A stretch of DNA of 22,927 nt, from assembly GCA_030632385.1 (NCBI GenBank), contig DAOVUW010000006.1, forward strand, positions 1-22,927. The letters run 5' to 3'. The notes under the pieces are model-generated. The model searched no databases. It saw nothing but the letters and a program-made list of their open reading frames with translations, and was not told the origin of the DNA. This document shows, piece by piece, positions 7,880-15,159 of the stretch. Source of the stretch: Candidatus Nanohalarchaeota archaeon. Lineage in GTDB: Archaea > EX4484-52. A program made the translations under genes and the position numbers. The first letter of the stretch is position 1. The number at the start of each line of letters is the position of its first letter.

Positions 7880-8553
7880 TAGTCTTTTACCCAGCCGCAT
7901 TTATTTTCTTCAACTACACAGGTGCAGGAATAGCCATTGTTTGTCGGATGATCTGGATTGATATCGCATGTGCTCATCATGCCTTCGTATTTTTCAGGAT
8001 CATTAGTGCATGTGCTGTGTCCTCCGCCGCAGCCTTCTCCGGCTTCAACACAAGCAGATGCTTCCATGCACTCACCTTCAGAATAGTCAAATCTCGTCTG
8101 CATTTCTTCTGTTTCAAATGATGGATCATTTGGATGGAGTTCATTGATGCATTCAAATATGCATGTATTATCAACGCATTTTCCTATTGATGGGCAATGT
8201 GAAATTGTCATGGCAACATCTAGGCATTCTTCATCTATTGTGCATTCAAAAGGGTTTTCTTCAGTATGGCAATCATATTGGCACATGCCACTCACACAAC
8301 TCCATTCTCCTTCGCACGCGATTTTATCTGCTGAATTTTCACGTTCTTCACAGTCCTGCGCTGTTTCGCATTTTTCCAAACAGGCTATTTCTGTGCAAGC
8401 AATTCCAGTTTCTGTACAATAACAGGTGTTGCACCCATCTTTTGCAGGCCAACTTTCTCCGGTTTCATGAATGTCGCATAAATTCTCAGATGACACACAA
8501 CCGCACGAAAAGATTAGTATCGCTGTCACAAAGAGCAGTAAATAATTTTTCAT
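7879..8553 (-). CDS. cysteine-rich lipoprotein with pacifastin-like motif and six-Cys tandem repeats
   Basis: A 224-residue exported protein. Residues 1-17 are a hydrophobic signal ending LIFSC, so Cys17 (or Cys19) is a likely lipid-attachment residue. Residues 26-58 read C-x14-CNTCYC-x3-G-x2-CT-x3-C, close to the pacifastin protease-inhibitor pattern, with slightly altered spacing. Two tandem six-cysteine units follow: Cys62-68-80-86-91-95 and Cys104-110-120-126-131-135, both C-x5-C-x(9-11)-C-x5-C-x4-C-x3-C. The C-terminal third has more cysteines (162, 168, 175, 182, 196, 210, 212, 219). The protein is probably disulfide-bonded on the cell surface. A TATA box centred 26 bases upstream of ATG 8553 supports a leaderless transcript that also carries rsmA and the HEPN genes. 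Inhibitor function is inferred, not shown. Confidence 0.8.
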   Translation of the reverse strand: MKNYLLLFVTAILIFSCGCVSSENLCDIHETGESWPAKDGCNTCYCTETGIACTEIACLEKCETAQDCEERENSADKIACEGEWSCVSGMCQYDCHTEENPFECTIDEECLDVAMTISHCPSIGKCVDNTCIFECINELHPNDPSFETEEMQTRFDYSEGECMEASACVEAGEGCGGGHSTCTNDPEKYEGMMSTCDINPDHPTNNGYSCTCVVEENKCGWVKD

Positions 8554-8574
8554 AAATATACTGTATTTATAATC

Positions 8575-8585
8575 TTATAAATTTT
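8575..8585 (-). promoter_or_regulatory. TATA box of the lipoprotein-rsmA-HEPN operon
   Basis: The minus strand reads aaatttataag, centred about 26 bases before ATG 8553. The spacing leaves no leader, as at the pur, galU and M20 promoters in this window. Confidence 0.5.
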
Positions 8586-8664
8586 ACTCTATTGTGTGCA
8601 TTTCTAAATAAACAAAAAGTATTTGGATTTGATTTTTTTATATAGTTAAGGATTTTTGCCTGAA

Positions 8665-9960
8665 TCATCTACCAACACCATAATATTCAAACCCGTGTTT
8701 TTTCACTTTTTTTTCATCAAGTATATTTCTTCCGTCAAAAATCAGTTTTTCATTGACGAGCTCTGCAATATATTCCCAGTCTTCATCATTGAATTCATCA
8801 TATTCTGTTGCTATAATAATTGCATCTGCGCCTTCAACTGTTTCATTCACGGTTTTGCATATCTTTATTTTGTCTCCGAATATTTTTTCTGCATTATCCA
8901 TGGCGCCGCCAACATAGTCAAAGCATTTTATGTTTGCTTTTTTATTGAGAAATTTATGTTTCAATTCAACTGCTCTTGAGTCTCTTAAATCATCTGTATT
9001 TGGCTTGAATGCAACGCCGAGACAGGCAATATTTTTTCCTTCAAGATTCTTGAGCCTTTTTGAAACACGGTTAAAAAAAACATCAGGCAATTCTGAATTG
9101 ACATTGTCTGCGGCAGTGATTATTTTTGCTTCCATGTCATTTTGGCAAAATTGTTTCATGAGCGCATTTACATCTTTTGGAAAACATGAACCGCCATATC
9201 CCAAACCTGCATTTAAGAAATGTTCTCCTATTCTTTTATCGCATCCCATCCCTTTTGCAACTTCTGTTATATCTGCCCCGATGCAATTGCAAAGATGCGA
9301 AAGTTCATTCATAAAGCTTATTTTGACCGCCAGAAAAGAATTTGATGCGTATTTGATTAATTCTGCACTTTCCCAGTTTGTTATTATGAATTTTGTTTTT
9401 TTATTATAAAAATATTCGTAAATGTTCATGAGCCTATCTCGTGCTTCGTGTTTTGTTTTGTCTTCAAAACCCAAAACAATCCTGTCTGTATTGAAAAAAT
9501 CCTTTATTGCGCTTCCTTCTTTCAAGAATTCAGGATTGGATACAACATCGCATTTGCATTCTTTTAAGAGTTCTTTTACCTTTCTGTTTGTTCCAACAGG
9601 AACTGTTGATTTTATTACAACAACAGCATTTTTTTTTAGGTATGGTTTTACAGATTCAACTGCTGAAAAAAGATATTTTAAATCAGCTGTTCCATCATCG
9701 CTTTGAGGCGTACCGACACAGATAAAAACAGCATCGCATTCTTTGATTGCATTAAAGTCTGTTGTAAATTTCAGGTTCTTTCCATTGTATTTTTTCAGAA
9801 GTTCTTCAACATCTTTTTCCCATATTGGAATTTTCCCTGAGTTGAGCATTTTGATTTTATTCTCGTCTATGTCAATTCCGAAAACATCAAATCCTATTTT
9901 TGCAAGACCTACGCTTTGGATTAATCCGACATAACCTGTTCCAATAACTGCTATTTTCAT
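8665..9960 (-). CDS. ugd: UDP-glucose 6-dehydrogenase
   Basis: This enzyme oxidises UDP-glucose to UDP-glucuronate with two NAD+, giving precursors for surface polysaccharides. It is 431 residues from ATG 9960, a normal family length. Motifs in order: the Rossmann GTGYVGL (7-13), ICVGTPQ (80-86), KSTVPVGT (117-124), NPEFLKEG (142-149), the substrate Lys/Asn pair in LIKYASN (Lys203, Asn207), and the catalytic cysteine Cys259 in GYGGSCFPKD. The C-terminal UDP-binding domain has LGVAFKPNTDDLRDS. The frame extends to 9999, but the ATG at 9960 overlaps the galU TGA as ATGA, so it is chosen. It is downstream of and coupled to galU, which makes its substrate. Confidence 0.96.
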   Translation of the reverse strand: MKIAVIGTGYVGLIQSVGLAKIGFDVFGIDIDENKIKMLNSGKIPIWEKDVEELLKKYNGKNLKFTTDFNAIKECDAVFICVGTPQSDDGTADLKYLFSAVESVKPYLKKNAVVVIKSTVPVGTNRKVKELLKECKCDVVSNPEFLKEGSAIKDFFNTDRIVLGFEDKTKHEARDRLMNIYEYFYNKKTKFIITNWESAELIKYASNSFLAVKISFMNELSHLCNCIGADITEVAKGMGCDKRIGEHFLNAGLGYGGSCFPKDVNALMKQFCQNDMEAKIITAADNVNSELPDVFFNRVSKRLKNLEGKNIACLGVAFKPNTDDLRDSRAVELKHKFLNKKANIKCFDYVGGAMDNAEKIFGDKIKICKTVNETVEGADAIIIATEYDEFNDEDWEYIAELVNEKLIFDGRNILDEKKVKKHGFEYYGVGR

Positions 9961-10820
9961 TTTATCAACTCGTGTAATTTCATTCTTTTTTTCATGCATT
10001 CATCATCGCATGCATATTCTATGTTTGTTTTAAGCCAGCCTTCAACACTTCCGGTATCATATCTTTTTCCGTCAAATACAAAAGCATGTATCTTCTCTTT
10101 TTTATTCAATATGCAAAGAGCATCGGTTAATTGTATTTCGCCGCCTGCGCCAGGTTTTACTTGTGCAATGCATTCAAATATTTCAGGAATCAAAACATAT
10201 CTTCCGATAATTCCTATGTTTGATGGAGCATCTTTTTTGCATGGCTTCTCAACCATATTTTTGACAAGATATAAATTTTCTTCAATTTTATCTCCATCTA
10301 CAATACCATAAGATTCTATTTTTTCATCCGGCACTTTTTCAACTCCAATAATAGGACATTTTTTTTTATCATAAACATCAATCATTTGTTTTGTTGCATG
10401 TTTTTGAGTGTTCGATTTGATAATGTCATCGCCAAGCAATACTACAAAAGGTTCATCTCCGACAAAGCATTTCGCCATGGAGATTGCGTGTCCTAATCCT
10501 TTCTGTTCTTTTTGTCGAATAAAATGAATGGATACATCATCTCCGAATATATTTATCTCTTCTATTTCTTTGGATTTGTTTTTTTTGGTCAGATGATTTT
10601 CTAAATCTGCATTATGATCAAAATAGTCTTCTATTGCTCTTTTTCCTGTAGCCGTAATTATTAAGATTTCTTTTATTCCTGATCTGACAGCTTCTTCTAC
10701 CACATGATGAATTACGGGCTTATTTAATATAGGAAGCATTTCTTTTGGCATAGATTTGGTAAGCGGCAAAAATCTTGTTCCAAATCCTGCTGCAGGTATT
10801 ACTGCTTTTCTTATTTTCAT
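9957..10820 (-). CDS. galU: UTP-glucose-1-phosphate uridylyltransferase
   Basis: GalU makes UDP-glucose from UTP and glucose-1-phosphate. The 287-residue protein matches the bacterial-type family in length and motifs: AVIPAAGFGTRFLPLTKSMPKEM (residues 6-28) is the nucleotide-binding signature with the catalytic Arg and Lys, followed by KEQKGLGHAI, LLGDDII (metal-binding Asp), MVEKP, GRYVL and GGEIQLTDA, all expected in GalU. It is the first gene of the galU-ugd pair. A TATA-like tttaaaa lies about 25 bases upstream of ATG 10820, so the transcript is probably leaderless. A related thymidylyltransferase is less likely because of the VEKP and GGEIQLTD motifs and because ugd is the partner. Confidence 0.95.
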   Translation of the reverse strand: MKIRKAVIPAAGFGTRFLPLTKSMPKEMLPILNKPVIHHVVEEAVRSGIKEILIITATGKRAIEDYFDHNADLENHLTKKNKSKEIEEINIFGDDVSIHFIRQKEQKGLGHAISMAKCFVGDEPFVVLLGDDIIKSNTQKHATKQMIDVYDKKKCPIIGVEKVPDEKIESYGIVDGDKIEENLYLVKNMVEKPCKKDAPSNIGIIGRYVLIPEIFECIAQVKPGAGGEIQLTDALCILNKKEKIHAFVFDGKRYDTGSVEGWLKTNIEYACDDECMKKRMKLHELIK

Positions 10821-10839
10821 AATTACTATTATCGAAAAA

Positions 10840-10848
10840 ATTTAAAAA
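10840..10848 (-). promoter_or_regulatory. TATA-like box for galU-ugd
   Basis: The minus strand reads ttttttaaat, centred about 24-25 bases before the galU ATG at 10820, consistent with a leaderless start. The stretch is AT-rich, so confidence is moderate. Confidence 0.45.
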
Positions 10849-11036
10849 AGAAGATGCATTCTACACCATCTTATTATTTATTCTTCCCTACATTCTTGAT
10901 AGATCATAATCGTGTAATGAAGGAGTATTATGTTGGGTTGATGTTTAAATATGGCGATTGAAAGGACAATAAAAAATATATATTAAATTCACCATGTAAT
11001 AATATCCAGATACTACACAAAGCCAGAAATATAGAA
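10849..11036. other. intergenic region without a recognised gene
   Basis: This is most of the 258-base divergent gap between galU and the PEF-CTERM gene. It holds only a possible 14-codon reading frame at 10918, several AT-rich TATA-like stretches (for example tttaaata near 10945), and no tRNA, rRNA or strong hairpin that I can see. It most likely carries the two divergent promoters and their control sites. Confidence 0.5.
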
Positions 11037-11078
11037 ACTTTTAAATAATCGTAATACAAATATATTTAGCGAAAGAAT

Positions 11079-11603
11079 ATGGTATGGATAAAAAATAGTA
11101 GTTTTATGATTTCTGTAATATGCAGTGTTGTTTTGGGAACATTATTTGTATTTGCTTTAGACATTATGGTTACAATACCTAATCTTGATTTGAAACCAGA
11201 GAATACAGGTTATGTCGTTGTTGAAGTTACCCCTCTCGAAGAGCATAATTTAATAATTAGCAGTACTATTTGCAAGGATGTTGATGGAGATGGTACATGC
11301 GAAGAAATATTGACCAATCCATGCAGTGAAATATCTGTGTTGTTCGACAACACAAACACTAATATTGTAACTACAGATTCTAATGGACGGGCAACAATAA
11401 AGATAACACTCGGTGCTGATGCAAATTTAGGAAATGCATATCTGTATTATGTTGAAACAGATGATGGTGGATGGGGTGAAGCAAAGACGATTGCACAAAC
11501 AACATCAATTCCTGAATTTTCAACAATGGTAATACCTCTGTTTACGAGTTTAGCGGCTTTTGCATTAGTGTTCAGGAAAAAATCCACAGGATTTAATTTT
11601 TAA
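11079..11603 (+). CDS. secreted protein with archaeal PEF-CTERM-like sorting tail
   Basis: A 174-residue exported protein. Residues about 5-26 (KNSSFMISVICSVVLGTLFVFA) are a signal peptide. The mature part is beta-rich and contains DVDGDGTCEE, a possible Ca2+-binding loop with a cysteine that can pair with Cys in NPCSE, then a segment TTDSNGRATIKITL typical of Ig-like or carboxypeptidase-regulatory-like folds. The C-terminus has the tripartite layout IPEFSTMVIPLF, a hydrophobic helix, and a basic end FRKK, matching archaeal PEF-CTERM signals processed by archaeosortases. It is a lone + strand gene. A TATA-like cttttaaata at 11038-11047 is 36 bases before the ATG, giving a short leader of about 9 bases. 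Likely a surface-anchored protein of unknown role. Confidence 0.72.
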   Translation: MVWIKNSSFMISVICSVVLGTLFVFALDIMVTIPNLDLKPENTGYVVVEVTPLEEHNLIISSTICKDVDGDGTCEEILTNPCSEISVLFDNTNTNIVTTDSNGRATIKITLGADANLGNAYLYYVETDDGGWGEAKTIAQTTSIPEFSTMVIPLFTSLAAFALVFRKKSTGFNF

Positions 11604-11693
11604 TACTACTTTTATTTTTCTCTTTATTATTTATAACAAGCAAAAAATCTCAAAATTTGATGAGAGTTTAGATAATTAGCGTGTAGATTTTTT

Positions 11694-13052
11694 TTAATTC
11701 CGCATGCTAGTAATAGGTGCAGGAAGTCTGCCGCCTCTTTTTATAAAATCTTTTGCAGAATATTTATTGACTTTCATTATCGGCACTTTTCCCAAAAGAC
11801 CCCCGTAATTGATAGATTCTCCTGCTTTCTTGTCGGGTATTGGAATGACCCGAACTGCCGTTGTTTTGTTATTAATTACGCCAATTGCCAATTCATCTGC
11901 AATAATCGCATTTATTGTTTCTTCTGGTGTGCTTCCGGGAATCGCAAACATATCCATGCCAACAGAGCAAACAGAAGTCAAAGATTCAAGTTTATCCAAA
12001 CTAAGTGCGCCTTTTTCTACAGCTTCAATCATGCCTTCGTCTTCACTTACAGGAATAAAAGTACCGCTTAATCCACCAACATTTCCGCTTGCCATTGAGC
12101 CTCCTTTCTTGACAGCATCCATCAATAATGCAACAGCCAATGTTGATCCATGTGTCCCTATTCTTTCAATGCCGAATTGTTCAATGATTCTTGCTACAGA
12201 ATCACCTTTTGCAGTAGTTGAAGCCAGAGAAATATCTACAATGCCAAAAGGAATATCAAGATTTTTTGCAAGCTCTCTACCGATAAGTTCTCCTGCGCGG
12301 GTTATTTTAAAAACAATTTTTTTGATTATTTCAGAAAGTTGCGTCAAATCACATTTTTTATTTTTTTCAACAACACTTCTTACAACGCCTGGTCCACTAA
12401 TACCAACATTTAATGTTATGTCTGGTTCACCGATTCCATGAAAAGCGCCCGCCATAAATGGATTATCTTCAGGGGCATTTACCAATACGACAAATTTTGC
12501 GCAGCCAATTGCGTTTTCACTTTTTCGGGCAGTTTTTTTGAGCATATCACCCAGTAAATTAATTGCATCTAAATTCATTCCCGAAACATTGCTTCCGACA
12601 TTTAAAAAAGAGCAAATTCTTTGGGTTTTAGAAAGAACATCAGGCAGTGATTCTATGAGAATTTTATCTGAATTTGTCATGCCTTTTTGAACCAAAGCTC
12701 CAAATCCACCTATAAAATCTATTCCTGCATCCTTTGCCGCTTTATCTAAAGTGATTGCCATTTCCAGATACTTTTGATTACTGCAATGAGTTTCCATAAT
12801 CAAAGATATTGGCGTGATGGAAATTCTCTTATTGACAATTGGAATTCCATACTTGGATTCTAATTTTTTTGCTTCTTCAATCAACAATTTAGCATTTTGA
12901 TATACCTTATCATACACTTTCTTTTTGAATTTTGCAAAGTCAGAATCAATGCAATCTTTTAGATTAATCCCTAAAGTAGTTGTTCTGATATCAAGATTCT
13001 GATATAAAATCATACTGGTAGTTTCATATACTTCATCAACGGTTATTGCCAT
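11694..13052 (-). CDS. DUF711 / UPF0210 PFL-like family protein
   Basis: A 452-residue protein of the conserved DUF711 (UPF0210) family, found widely in bacteria and archaea and structurally related to pyruvate formate-lyase-like folds; its reaction is not established. Clear family segments are VYETTSMILYQNLDIRTTTLGI at the N-terminus, the IGGFGALVQKG motif, NVGSNVSGMNLDAI, AFHGIGEPDITLNVGISGPGVV, and the Gly-rich LSGTFIPVSEDEGMI and CSVGMDMFAIPG near the C-terminus. Full length, with no missing block. It starts 2 bases after the ACT-domain gene stop, with a GGGTG just upstream of the ATG, so the two are co-transcribed. The constant pairing of these families suggests an amino-acid-sensing or metabolic role. 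Confidence 0.92.
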   Translation of the reverse strand: MAITVDEVYETTSMILYQNLDIRTTTLGINLKDCIDSDFAKFKKKVYDKVYQNAKLLIEEAKKLESKYGIPIVNKRISITPISLIMETHCSNQKYLEMAITLDKAAKDAGIDFIGGFGALVQKGMTNSDKILIESLPDVLSKTQRICSFLNVGSNVSGMNLDAINLLGDMLKKTARKSENAIGCAKFVVLVNAPEDNPFMAGAFHGIGEPDITLNVGISGPGVVRSVVEKNKKCDLTQLSEIIKKIVFKITRAGELIGRELAKNLDIPFGIVDISLASTTAKGDSVARIIEQFGIERIGTHGSTLAVALLMDAVKKGGSMASGNVGGLSGTFIPVSEDEGMIEAVEKGALSLDKLESLTSVCSVGMDMFAIPGSTPEETINAIIADELAIGVINNKTTAVRVIPIPDKKAGESINYGGLLGKVPIMKVNKYSAKDFIKRGGRLPAPITSMRN

Positions 13053-13054
13053 TT

Positions 13055-13333
13055 TTACACCCGATGCATCATTTTAAATATATCTTCATGTTGGAGTTGA
13101 ATTTTTAATTCCATTTGCTCGCCTATTTTATCCAATTTGGAACGAACAGTTTCTATTGAAGAGGTAGTGTCTTTCATGTCTACCAGCATAGTCATAACAA
13201 AATAAGTTTCCATGATTTTTTGATTTATATCTTCAATATTAACATTGTAATCATACAATAAATTAGAAATTTTTGCAACAATCCCTTTTTTATCTGCGCC
13301 AATGACTGTAATAAATAATAGTTCTTTTTTCAT
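13055..13333 (-). CDS. ACT domain protein, UPF0237 family
   Basis: A 92-residue single-domain protein. ACT domains bind small ligands, usually amino acids, and control partner enzymes. The N-terminus LLFITVIGADKKGIVAKISNLLYDYNVNIEDINQKIME has the beta-alpha-beta pattern with the ligand-loop GADKKGIV, followed by YFVMTMLVDM and a second helix-strand. Length and sequence fit UPF0237, which is usually encoded directly before DUF711, as here (gap 2 bases). It is first in the operon. The upstream 160-base divergent region contains AT-rich boxes at 13348-13375 that could serve as its promoter, but spacing does not choose one clearly. The specific ligand is unknown. Confidence 0.92.
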   Translation of the reverse strand: MKKELLFITVIGADKKGIVAKISNLLYDYNVNIEDINQKIMETYFVMTMLVDMKDTTSSIETVRSKLDKIGEQMELKIQLQHEDIFKMMHRV

Positions 13334-13389
13334 AAAGGCTTTCCTTAATTATAATATATTCTTTTTTTTAAAAAGATTTCTTTGTTGTA

Positions 13390-13453
13390 GACTTTGTGCA
13401 AAAAAGGACTTCTGTGTATAAAGTCAGCTTATTTTTGGACTTATTACACAAAG
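13390..13453. repeat. nested inverted repeats in divergent promoter region
   Basis: GACTTT at 13390-13395 is inverted as AAAGTC at 13420-13425, and the overlapping CTTTGTG at 13392-13398 is inverted as CACAAAG at 13447-13453. The two nested pairs lie between the ACT-domain gene and the divergent 13505 gene. They could be operator half-sites or alternative hairpins, but short repeats arise by chance in AT-rich DNA. Confidence 0.25.
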
Positions 13454-13469
13454 CATATTGTATAGTAAT

Positions 13470-13480
13470 TATTATAAATA
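13470..13480 (+). promoter_or_regulatory. TATA box deciding the start of the 13505 gene
   Basis: The sequence tattataaata is centred near 13475. That is 15 bases from the ATG at 13490, too close for a transcript to include it, but 30 bases from the in-frame ATG at 13505, the normal leaderless spacing. The later start is therefore preferred. Confidence 0.5.
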
Positions 13481-13504
13481 GATAATCTAATGATTATATG
13501 TAGC

Positions 13505-14520
13505 ATGGCAAATCAAAAGATGATAGATTGGATAAAAAATCAAAAAGCCGAAGGATATTCATACAATCAAATACAGGATGCCCTTATTCAACACAGTTAT
13601 GATTCAAATGAAGTTAATGAGGCAATAAAGACTAATGATATACTTCAATCAAATAATCAAACAAATGAAATTGATGAAACACCAGACGAACCGAACGATA
13701 CGCAGCCAATAGACCAAATAGACGAAGTTGATGAAACAACAAACAAATCCCCTTCTGCTCAACCAGCAAATGAAGTTAATGAAACACCAGACGAGGCGAC
13801 CTTATCACAATCAACAGACGAATCTGATATACAATCAGACGACCAAACAGACGAAGTTGATGAAACAACAGACAAATATGCTTATTCGCAATCAGATCAT
13901 CCAATAAAAAAATCAAAAAATGTTGCACTCTACCTTCTCATTGGTATTTTTACAATGGCTGTAATCGGAGGAGGAATATTTTGGGTTATTAGTTCATATT
14001 ATAATTCTCCGGATGCAAACACAATAGTATCTGCGGATACAGCAATTGAAGAAACTTCCGATACATCACAAAATGGTGCGGATGGACTAATAGAACAAAT
14101 TGAATGTGGTGTTAGCAAAAGCATGACTTCAAATGAATCAATAAATAAAATAGATTTTGAGAGCGATAATGCATTGGTGTGTATGGGAGAGTCCTTATGG
14201 AGCGATTGTAAATCAGCTAAAGTTTTGTTGGATACAAAAGACAAGGGAAAAATTCATTATGAAATAAAAACAATAATGGATGTGTTATTATGTTAGAATA
14301 CGGAGATGCAGACCAGATACTTTCAGAAGAACAAAAACAATTTGCAAATACATACATAGAATGCCAGGTAGATATTGAAGAAATAAAATTCAAAGAGACA
14401 GATAATCCAGTGGGACATATGGGGTCGTTTGCATTCGGTGTTTATTATCTTACATCTATTCAAGTATTGGATCCTACTACTGAATGCATTGGTACTTTAC
14501 TAGATGTTTCGAAAACATAA
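13505..14520 (+). pseudogene. membrane protein with acidic repeat linker, split by a frameshift
   Basis: Frame 2 runs 13505-14296 and frame 1 continues 14263-14520; a single-base shift between 14263 and 14293 joins them. Residues 1-40 (MIDWIKNQKAEGYSYNQIQDALIQ) resemble a short helical N-terminal domain seen in DPANN membrane proteins. Next is an acidic Asp/Glu/Thr linker with repeats around DEVDETT and NETPDE, then one transmembrane helix (ALYLLIGIFTMAVIGGGIFWV). The outer domain has cysteines at ECGV, VCMGES and SDCKS in the first frame and GCVIMLEYGDADQ, YIECQV and TECIG in the second. The end of frame 2 (MDVLLC) looks like out-of-frame text, while frame 1 supplies the expected continuation. 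It could be a sequence error; otherwise the product is truncated. Function unknown. Confidence 0.62.
13712..13877 (+). repeat. 37-bp direct repeat pair in the acidic linker
   Basis: Positions 13712-13748 and 13841-13877 match at 35 of 37 bases and encode the DQ-DEVDETT unit twice. A second related pair encodes NE-(I/V)-(D/N)-ETPDE near 13662 and 13769. They are internal duplications of the linker coding sequence and a possible site of length variation. They are not CRISPR: no constant repeat and no spacers. Confidence 0.7.
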
Positions 14521-14626
14521 GAAATATGTGTTTTATTCAAAAAAATAGTGAAACTATAAAAAAACAAGCATTGGAGCATATATCAAAAACTCTCAAAACA
14601 TAAAATAATCATTACAAAACAAGAAA

Positions 14627-14878
14627 CTACTTTTTCTCTTCTTCTTTTTCCTCTGTTTTTTCATCAGTTGCTGTTTCTTCAGATTCTGTGCTTTCAGAAG
14701 GTTTGTTTTTTGTTGGTTTTAAGATACCTATTAAGCTAATCAAGATTATGACTCCCCCGATTATCATTATTGTTTGCGAACTTATTATTGAATATAAATC
14801 ACTCAATAGAGGAGATTGCAAAAAACCCAGTGCTACTGTTGCGATACCTATAATTAAAATATATTTTGAGATTCCCAT
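14627..14878 (-). CDS. small membrane protein with two helices and acidic-basic tail
   Basis: The protein has 83 residues from the ATG at 14878 (frame open to 14896). A TATA box ctatatatattt at 14903-14914 is centred 30 bases before 14878, so the later ATG is preferred and the message is leaderless. Residues about 4-22 (KYILIIGIATVALGFLQSP) and 33-52 (TIMIIGGVIILISLIGIL) are transmembrane helices joined by a short loop. The last 30 residues are a soluble tail rich in Glu, Thr and Lys (ESEETATDEKTEEKEEEKK). I recognise no family. It is convergent with the 13505 gene. The low-complexity tail and small size make it hypothetical. Confidence 0.6.
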   Translation of the reverse strand: MGISKYILIIGIATVALGFLQSPLLSDLYSIISSQTIMIIGGVIILISLIGILKPTKNKPSESTESEETATDEKTEEKEEEKK

Positions 14879-14902
14879 AATACAAATAATATGCAATTAA
14901 AA

Positions 14903-14914
14903 CTATATATATTT
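14903..14914 (-). promoter_or_regulatory. TATA box of the 14878 gene
   Basis: The sequence ctatatatattt (aaatatatatag on the coding strand) is centred 30 bases upstream of the ATG at 14878 and excludes the 14896 start. It is one of the clearest archaeal-type boxes in the window. Confidence 0.55.
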
Positions 14915-14984
14915 TTGTTTAAATCATGCCTGTTTTTTGGTTGTAGGCAAAAAAGGTATTTTGCGTAAGATTCTTTCATTATAG

Positions 14985-15158
14985 GTGGATGAAGCAGACC
15001 AACAGATAAGTCAGGGATTTTAAGAAGTCCTGTGTAAGTAGTTGGGTAACGCAACGAACCTTTAAATCTCTTGTTCAGTGATTCTAACGAAGGGACCGCA
15101 GAGTCAATAATAAGTCAGTAATGTCGGGAAAATTCACTATAATCGTGGTGGATGCTCT
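14985..15158 (+). other. structured non-coding region, possible remnant of 16S rRNA
   Basis: This 281-base gap (14879-15159) has no convincing gene. Patches on the + strand recall the 3' part of archaeal 16S rRNA in the right order: AGGTGG-TG near 14992, GTCCTGTGTAAGT then GGTAACGCAACGAACC (about 15028-15060), TTCTAACGAAGGGACCGC (about 15082-15099), and AAGTCAGTAATGTC (about 15112-15125). Spacing is close to 16S except for a gap of about 25 bases. Small hairpins are visible: CAGGG/TCCTG, GTTG/CAAC, GATTC/GAGTC. A 66-codon minus frame from TTG 15054 overlaps it but has no support. This could be a decayed rRNA fragment, another ncRNA, or chance. Confidence 0.3.
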
Positions 15159-15159
15159 A

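Noticed and set aside
13600..13900. CRISPR-like repeat array
   Set aside because: The repeats are imperfect and lie within one reading frame, coding for an acidic linker; there are no regular spacers.
14290..14520. Separate small gene at 14290
   Set aside because: Its text looks like the C-terminus of the upstream protein and a single-base shift joins them.
14854..15054. 66-codon minus-strand frame from TTG 15054
   Set aside because: It starts at TTG, overlaps the 14878 gene and its promoter, and matches no family; the same DNA is better described as a possible RNA region.
14915..15159. SRP RNA or RNase P RNA
   Set aside because: The GGAA-tetraloop helix 8 motif of SRP RNA and the conserved RNase P blocks (GAGGAA, ACAGAA) are not seen on either strand.
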